Shown here piece after piece: positions 59,391 to 64,000 of a stretch of 64,000 bases of DNA. The DNA comes from Lepraria neglecta (Eukaryota > Ascomycota > Lecanoromycetes > Lecanorales > Stereocaulaceae). The notes beneath the pieces are model-generated. The model searched no databases. It saw only the letters and a program-made list of their open reading frames with translations, and was not told the origin of the DNA. Every line of letters starts with the position of its first letter. The stretch's first letter is position 1. Made by a program: the position numbers and the translations under genes. The stretch spans positions 4,278,001 to 4,342,000 of the forward strand of contig CM065651.1 of NCBI GenBank assembly GCA_033220425.1. Direction: 5' to 3'.

Positions 59391-60202
59391 TCAAGCATCG
59401 GCAGCCGCGTTTTTGACCACCTCTGCAACCTTTTCTGGCATGCTCACCATTACCATATGTCCAGCAGTACACTTCTCAACCTTGCTACCAGCTGTCTCTG
59501 CTAGTTGCAACTGCATTAGGGGCGGAATGCAAGCATCCCCTTCGCACACTAGATATACACTCGGTACGTCTTTCCAGCCACAATAAGTGACCGTGTCATC
59601 CCAGTCAGCTGCTGGCTGCGTTTGCAATTTCTTCACCCACGCCTGTGCTACTTCTTCGTCCAAGTCGTTGAACAGGATTTTGTCTGGTGTCACGCAATGC
59701 ATCGCACCGCCCTGTCATGGGTGTGAGCCTCTGGCGTACACGAAAGCTATCTCATCGAAACTGGCGTTGAGATTGCAGGATATGAAGATTTAGGGAAATG
59801 AAGAAGCAAACATACATCATACTTGAAAAATGGCAAAGGACCATGCTTGAATCCCTCGGGGAGTACAGCGCCTGTCAAAAAGACAATCTTGATCACTCCA
59901 CCTAGAAATTTCTCTCTGCGGGCTTGAAGACCCAATCCCTCAATCGCGTTCGAAGCCAAAAATCCTCCTGCTGAGTGAGGAACAAGCACGACGTTTTCTC
60001 CCTTCTCAACAAGCTTGGTGACGGCAGAGCGAATCGCTGCAATGTCGTCATGCATACCAGGGTTGCCGGGGGATACTGTACCTGTGCTAGGTAATTCGAC
60101 TATCTCTGTAGGATAGCCTTGGGACTGCAAAAGAGAGGCCACGCGGGCAAAAGGCTCAGCTCCCTCCCAGAAGCCAGGAACGAAGACAATCGTCGGAGCC
60201 AT
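59391..60202 (-). CDS. Alpha/beta hydrolase
   Basis: Two exons on the minus strand, 60202-59816 and 59711-59391, join over a 104-nt GTATGT-CAG intron to give 235 residues. The protein begins MAPTIVFVPGFWEGAEPF (oxyanion-hole strand), has the nucleophile motif VLVPHSAGGFLA (serine in H-S-A-G-G), then the acid in YLVCEGDACIP and the histidine in CTAGHMVMVS. No signal peptide or membrane segment is seen, so it is probably cytosolic. The length fits small fungal alpha/beta hydrolases of the salicylate-esterase-like kind. Substrate unknown: an ester or similar bond is the general family target. It lies head to tail with no gene partner; the nearest neighbour is the acyltransferase relic. Confidence 0.92.
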
Positions 60203-60362
60203 ATCAGCGTAACAAATCTATTGAGGTTCACTAGATAGTTTGATAACTGGAACGATAGATCCGCGAAGATGGAGGATGTGAACGCTAAGAAGGGTATGAA
60301 TTGAATGCGGGGACGGCAGGTTGACTCGGGACAGTCACCCGTTCCAAAGTCACCCACCAAAT

Positions 60363-61200
60363 TTTCGCCCTAATGGTACTCGCCGCCGGTGCTTTCCCCT
60401 ATTAGACATAGTCGCCGCCCACCTTGCCGCGGCCGTCGATTCGCTTAATTTAGCTGGGCAGGCCTCCCCACCGTAGAATTCAAAATTCTTCCACTATTGT
60501 AGACACCTCCCACCGCCCTGCCCACTATACCTATATATACTACTACCCTCGCCGACCGCAAGAGACGTTCCTTTACCGCCTTTCCTGATACTTACCGCTG
60601 CCCCCCTAACACCGGTGAAAGAAGTCTTGGACGCGAAGAATAAATATATTCGATGGTATTTATAACTATAAAATATTGGATAACCCTTTTTTCGCTACTA
60701 GAGTACTACTCCTAAGACCCTAAACGTACTATAGGGGAGGTAGCCTACGCCTTCGAGTCCTAGTGCGTAAAACGACCGAATACAGTAAAAAGCCCTGCAC
60801 CGGCAGGCACAGTATACGTCCAGGGTACTCTTCCCGATTTCGCCCTACGCTACGCTAGAACAAGCGGACTAAGCGGAGGTTTATGGGTTTAAGGAGGCTT
60901 CAAAGTAGGATATACAGACAGAAGATTCAAAAGGAGCTTAACGGCAGCTTTAACGGCGAGGAAAGAGATCTACGGGCCTAAAAGGGAGGCTTTTGCAGGC
61001 CTAATCGTTGAAGGGGAGCGTTAGCATAAATCACCTCTCAGCCCTACTCAGCCCTACTGCCTAGTACGCATAAATAGCAAGCATCTCCCATAGAGAATCA
61101 ATCAAGTCATCTTCAATATGCTAAAGCTGATCAAGCTAGTAAATTGTATTGTGTGTCTTACAGTGCCGACCACGTCTATTGTATCAGCTCCTTTGGCCCC
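60363..61200. other. Possible old repeat with RIP-like composition
   Basis: A stretch rich in TA and TAG/TAA steps, with long runs of translated sequence broken by stops in all frames and abrupt changes of composition near 60360 and 61010. This looks like an unclassified, heavily mutated repeat, but I could not identify ends or a family. Confidence 0.35.
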
Positions 61201-61713
61201 AGGAGCGCTGCCAAGACATAGCTTTTGACGCTATATTTTGTACACGCGTGCTGCCGTGATAGGTAACTCTTAAAGGGTTATTGTACCAACACCTGCAGAT
61301 TCCAGAGCCAGATTGGCCTCTAAAGAAATAGATATAGAGGGTACGAAAGTACGTTTGGGATTGAAACGTATTCCAAGAGATATGTCGCAAAAGCAGGTTA
61401 CGTAGGAAAATGCCTCAAGAGCAAAATATTCTGGAATCGCGAGTTGAGAATTTGAAATTGAGAGAACAAATTCAACGTCGCCAAGTAGTATCCTCAAGCT
61501 GCAGGTTCTGAGATACATCGTTCATAAGAAGTGTCTTTCATAAAGCAATCGCAGACTTGAACCTTTCCGTCAACTTCAGTCAAGTTCCCATGACCCACCT
61601 GCAGCCACGACATTCATTCATTGTCCAAGATGGCCCCTGCTGATGCCTGAACTCGTCGCCACGGATGCAATCTCAACTAAACCATGCAGGGAGGCAGCCA
61701 AAAAATTCTGCTC

Positions 61714-62253
61714 TTACAATGCATCAATTGTCTCCAACGTTGCATTGCTAGCTACACCGCTCGTTTCATTACCATACAGCCCACTCAAAGGCTGCGCGGA
61801 ATGCCCCAGCGAAATCCTAACAACATAACCAATCGCATTCCACTCAGCATCCCCACCATCCACACCCTCCTTCCCAACACACGCTCTTGCAAGCTTCTGC
61901 CCTCCAAACGCGGCCACTCCAGTCCTTATACTCACCACACCCACCACGGTTCTAAAGTCTAGGGTGAAAATACATCCGTCGTAATTGATGACGTACGGAC
62001 ACTTGATGGTGTATCGCGCAAAAGGCCTCCGGTTGTGAGTGAGTTTGTAGCGCTCTTGCCGGTCTGGAAAGCGCTGGAGGAATTCAGAGACCGCGTGGCG
62101 ACATAAGGAGTAGGAGAGGCGCGATCCGGACGTTGGTTGTGCGCATTCAATAGGATTGGGACGGTTTGCAGTTGGAGCAGCTATTGGCTGGGATTTTGGG
62201 ATGAGGAACATGAGAAGACAAATTGATGAGAGCGTTAAGGTATGTATTTGCAT
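61714..62253 (-). CDS. Small secreted cysteine-containing protein
   Basis: A single exon, 179 residues, starting at ATG 62253. A hydrophobic signal peptide (HTLTLSSICLLMFLIPKSQP, then APTA) precedes a mature protein with five cysteines (in IECAQ, SLCRH, IKCPYV, DGCIF, RACVG). A TATATATAT sequence stands about 36 bases upstream of the ATG on the coding strand. The ATG at 62334 is upstream in the same frame but would put 27 extra residues before the signal peptide, so I prefer 62253. The cysteine spacing resembles a family of fungal secreted proteins of unknown function; the gene at 62767-63649 has a similar build. Confidence 0.75.
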   Translation of the reverse strand: MQIHTLTLSSICLLMFLIPKSQPIAAPTANRPNPIECAQPTSGSRLSYSLCRHAVSEFLQRFPDRQERYKLTHNRRPFARYTIKCPYVINYDGCIFTLDFRTVVGVVSIRTGVAAFGGQKLARACVGKEGVDGGDAEWNAIGYVVRISLGHSAQPLSGLYGNETSGVASNATLETIDAL

Positions 62254-62333
62254 TGTTGCTTTTCTGAGCCCGCTGTTGGGTGACAGGGTATATATATGTG
62301 CGATCACTCCGCGGGTCGAGTCTTTGGCGTTCA

Positions 62334-62766
62334 CGTGGGACGGATATCGTATAAATCAGTCATCAAGATTCTCATTATGCAAGATCGAAATGGTGCGCCT
62401 GATCGCGCGTTTCGGCCAATGTCCTCAAGCGACCCGTACCCCCTTGTTTTAAAGCTGCATCTTGAGACTCTGGCTCCGGAGATGGTCGGTGAGAGTTTAC
62501 TAGCAAAATGGGGCTTAAGAGGCGGGTTGCTATGTGCTCTTTGCCCTGCGATAGGGTTGATAGCCTTCTGAGAGGATCAAACTTATGTGTAATAGAATGC
62601 GAGCTTGGATACACACCTCTTATTTGCGAAGGGCGTTGATGATGGACTGCGATGTCTTTCTGCTTTTGAAGTTCCTCTCTAATGCTTTGGTGATTGTCCA
62701 AGTCGGCCTAAGTCTAGCTTTTCATGTTTCTTTAGCCTTTATGCTGTAATATCCCCTAAAGTATGA
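62334..62766. other. Intergenic between two secreted-protein genes
   Basis: Both flanking genes lie on the minus strand. No separate gene is supported here. Confidence 0.4.
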
Positions 62767-63649
62767 TCATGAACTATCCACCGGTAATGCAACGCTATTC
62801 TGGAGACCTTGACTGCTATTTGAGTGTCCCAAAGTCTGCATCGCCACCAGGTTTAAATCATTGGACGAGCCATTGCTCGGACTCACACTATCACTGATAT
62901 TCTTGGTTAGCTTCAAAGCTATAGGATTGCTCGGATCAATGCCTGATGGGAAAGCCGTGCTCGTATAATAATTCAGTGTATCTTCAAACGGTGCACCATT
63001 CTTCCAGACGAAGACCGTGAGCGCCTGGCCGCCATGCTGGCCTTGATCAATGTCAAAATCGGTATAGAGTGACCCACACAGGACTGAAAGAAAGGCTTAC
63101 TAATGACAGTGCCGGCGCCACCTTGGCCGTTAAGCTGGAGACAAGTTTGTAGTAGTTTCACTCCAGCGATCGTAACGGTATTCCATGATGTGTACGAGAC
63201 GTATATGCGAGACCAGCCTTGAACATAACTGAGGAGAGCAACGTTGCAGGTGCCTAGATTGGCACGTTAACCATACCTCGTCAGCCAGTGCCACTTCAAC
63301 ATTCATGGGGGTTTCATGGCAGGTGAGCTTTACCAAAAGCCCAGAATTTAGGCACCTGAATAGATTTTTGCTGCTCTCCTATAGGCCGAGGGTCTCTCCA
63401 TGCATGCCAATCTGCTTGCGGTGGAGCAGTGGCGAGCTGCTGCTCGATGAAATACCTGAGGGACTGGTCGGTGGTTGGAAGACTATTAATTGCCTGATTG
63501 CAGTCGGCTAGGGCCGGAACCCCATATATTTCCTCGCTGCAAAAGAACGCTGAGCCGTCTATCAGGGCTATCTGCAAAAGGAGTGCATAGCAAAATAGAA
63601 GCCACAAGCACGAATAAGTAGACTTAAGCCGAAGCATGATGCTAAACAT
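62767..63649 (-). CDS. Small secreted protein of unknown function
   Basis: Three exons on the minus strand, 63649-63334, 63253-63101 and 63041-62767, give 247 residues. The introns (80 and 59 nt) are GT-AG. The signal peptide is LWLLFCYALLLQIALIDGSA. The mature protein starts FFCSEEIYGVPALADCNQA and contains IQVPKFWAFGTCNVALLSYV, then a LLQTCLQLNGQGGAG segment. This C-x-x-x-x-YG-x-P-x-x-x-DC...W...QxPKxW...CNVAL order is seen in a family of fungal secreted proteins with no assigned function. The last 90 residues are Ser/Asn-rich. ATG 63637 is an alternative start. Joining the exons differently loses the CNVAL match, so the model is firm. Confidence 0.82.
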
Positions 63650-64000
63650 TAAGGGTTCTGGATCTAGGCAGTGGCTTCTCCTTTCTTAATTTAATGATGG
63701 CGAATCTCCCGCGATACCGGTCCTAGAAGATTTAGTTATCTAGGAAGTGCTGCGTCAAAATTGGAATCGGAGCATTCACCGCTGTCTTGTAATCTTTAGC
63801 ATTATTGGCGGCGTGAGCGACAAAGATCCCTTGGAGGGAAATGTCTTTGCGATACGCTGTTCTCAATTAAGCATATGCCCCACAAAAGTTTATCGATGAC
63901 AGAATGGCTCGAAAGCAGTCGCAAGAAAGCGCTTTGCGGACCACTTGGTGTACCAGCCTCTCCGGGTAATCATCCTAACGTGCTATCACAGGCGTTGATG
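63650..64000. other. Upstream of the last gene, nothing seen
   Basis: Promoter side of the secreted-protein gene up to the window end; no other feature recognised. Confidence 0.4.

Noticed and set aside
1-64000. CRISPR arrays, tRNA or rRNA genes, bacterial-type operons
   Set aside because: None seen. Short introns, eukaryotic splice signals and fungal transposons make bacterial features unlikely; I found no cloverleaf by eye, but a tRNA scan was not possible.

Overview
The window looks like accessory sequence from a filamentous ascomycete, most likely a Dothideomycete-like Pezizomycotina. This is inferred from short 49-104 nt introns with CTAAC/CTGAC branch sites, from pogo/Fot1, piggyBac-like and MITE elements, and from stop codons that look like Repeat-Induced Point mutation (CpA to TpA). 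Genes are sparse and a large share are decayed.

Layout. 0-12.9 kb: the 3' end of a small-protein gene, a complete pogo-type transposon (1544-3440), a 1,904-residue ankyrin/coiled-coil protein (4263-10390), a broken membrane-protein gene and a second small-protein gene (12352-12938) that looks related to the fragment at position 1. 13.4-17.5 kb: a decayed Helo-like/ankyrin gene and a hAT-type MITE. 18.3-22.2 kb: a secreted multicopper oxidase with two non-canonical introns, then a stop-riddled MFS transporter. 22.5-25.6 kb: a MITE, a broken reductase, a broken third member of the small-protein family and a 21-base G run. 26.4-29.2 kb: an intact HAK/KUP potassium transporter. 30-34.6 kb: a degenerate MITE relative, a HET-protein tail, an intact short-chain dehydrogenase and a piggyBac-like transposon. 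35.8-40.5 kb: an intact GT25 glycosyltransferase, a decayed F-box/ankyrin gene, and an enoyl-CoA hydratase relic whose 5' end stops at a dispersed repeat. 43.7-47.3 kb: a large multi-exon secreted protein with one apparent single-base frameshift. 47.3-54.2 kb: nearly gene-free. 54.2-63.7 kb: an intact GST, a decayed ipa-like gene, a carnitine-acyltransferase relic, an intact alpha/beta hydrolase, and two small secreted proteins.

The genes do not form an obvious pathway or biosynthetic cluster. The intact ones are a loose set of secreted, transport and detoxification genes: oxidase, K+ transporter, GT25, SDR, GST, hydrolase, secreted proteins. Between them lie broken genes of families typical of fungal self/non-self recognition (Helo-like, HET tail, ankyrin, F-box). 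The points I rate highest are the apparent AT-AC intron in the multicopper oxidase, the three-copy small-protein family, the RIP-like stops in single genes as well as transposons, and the large secreted protein.
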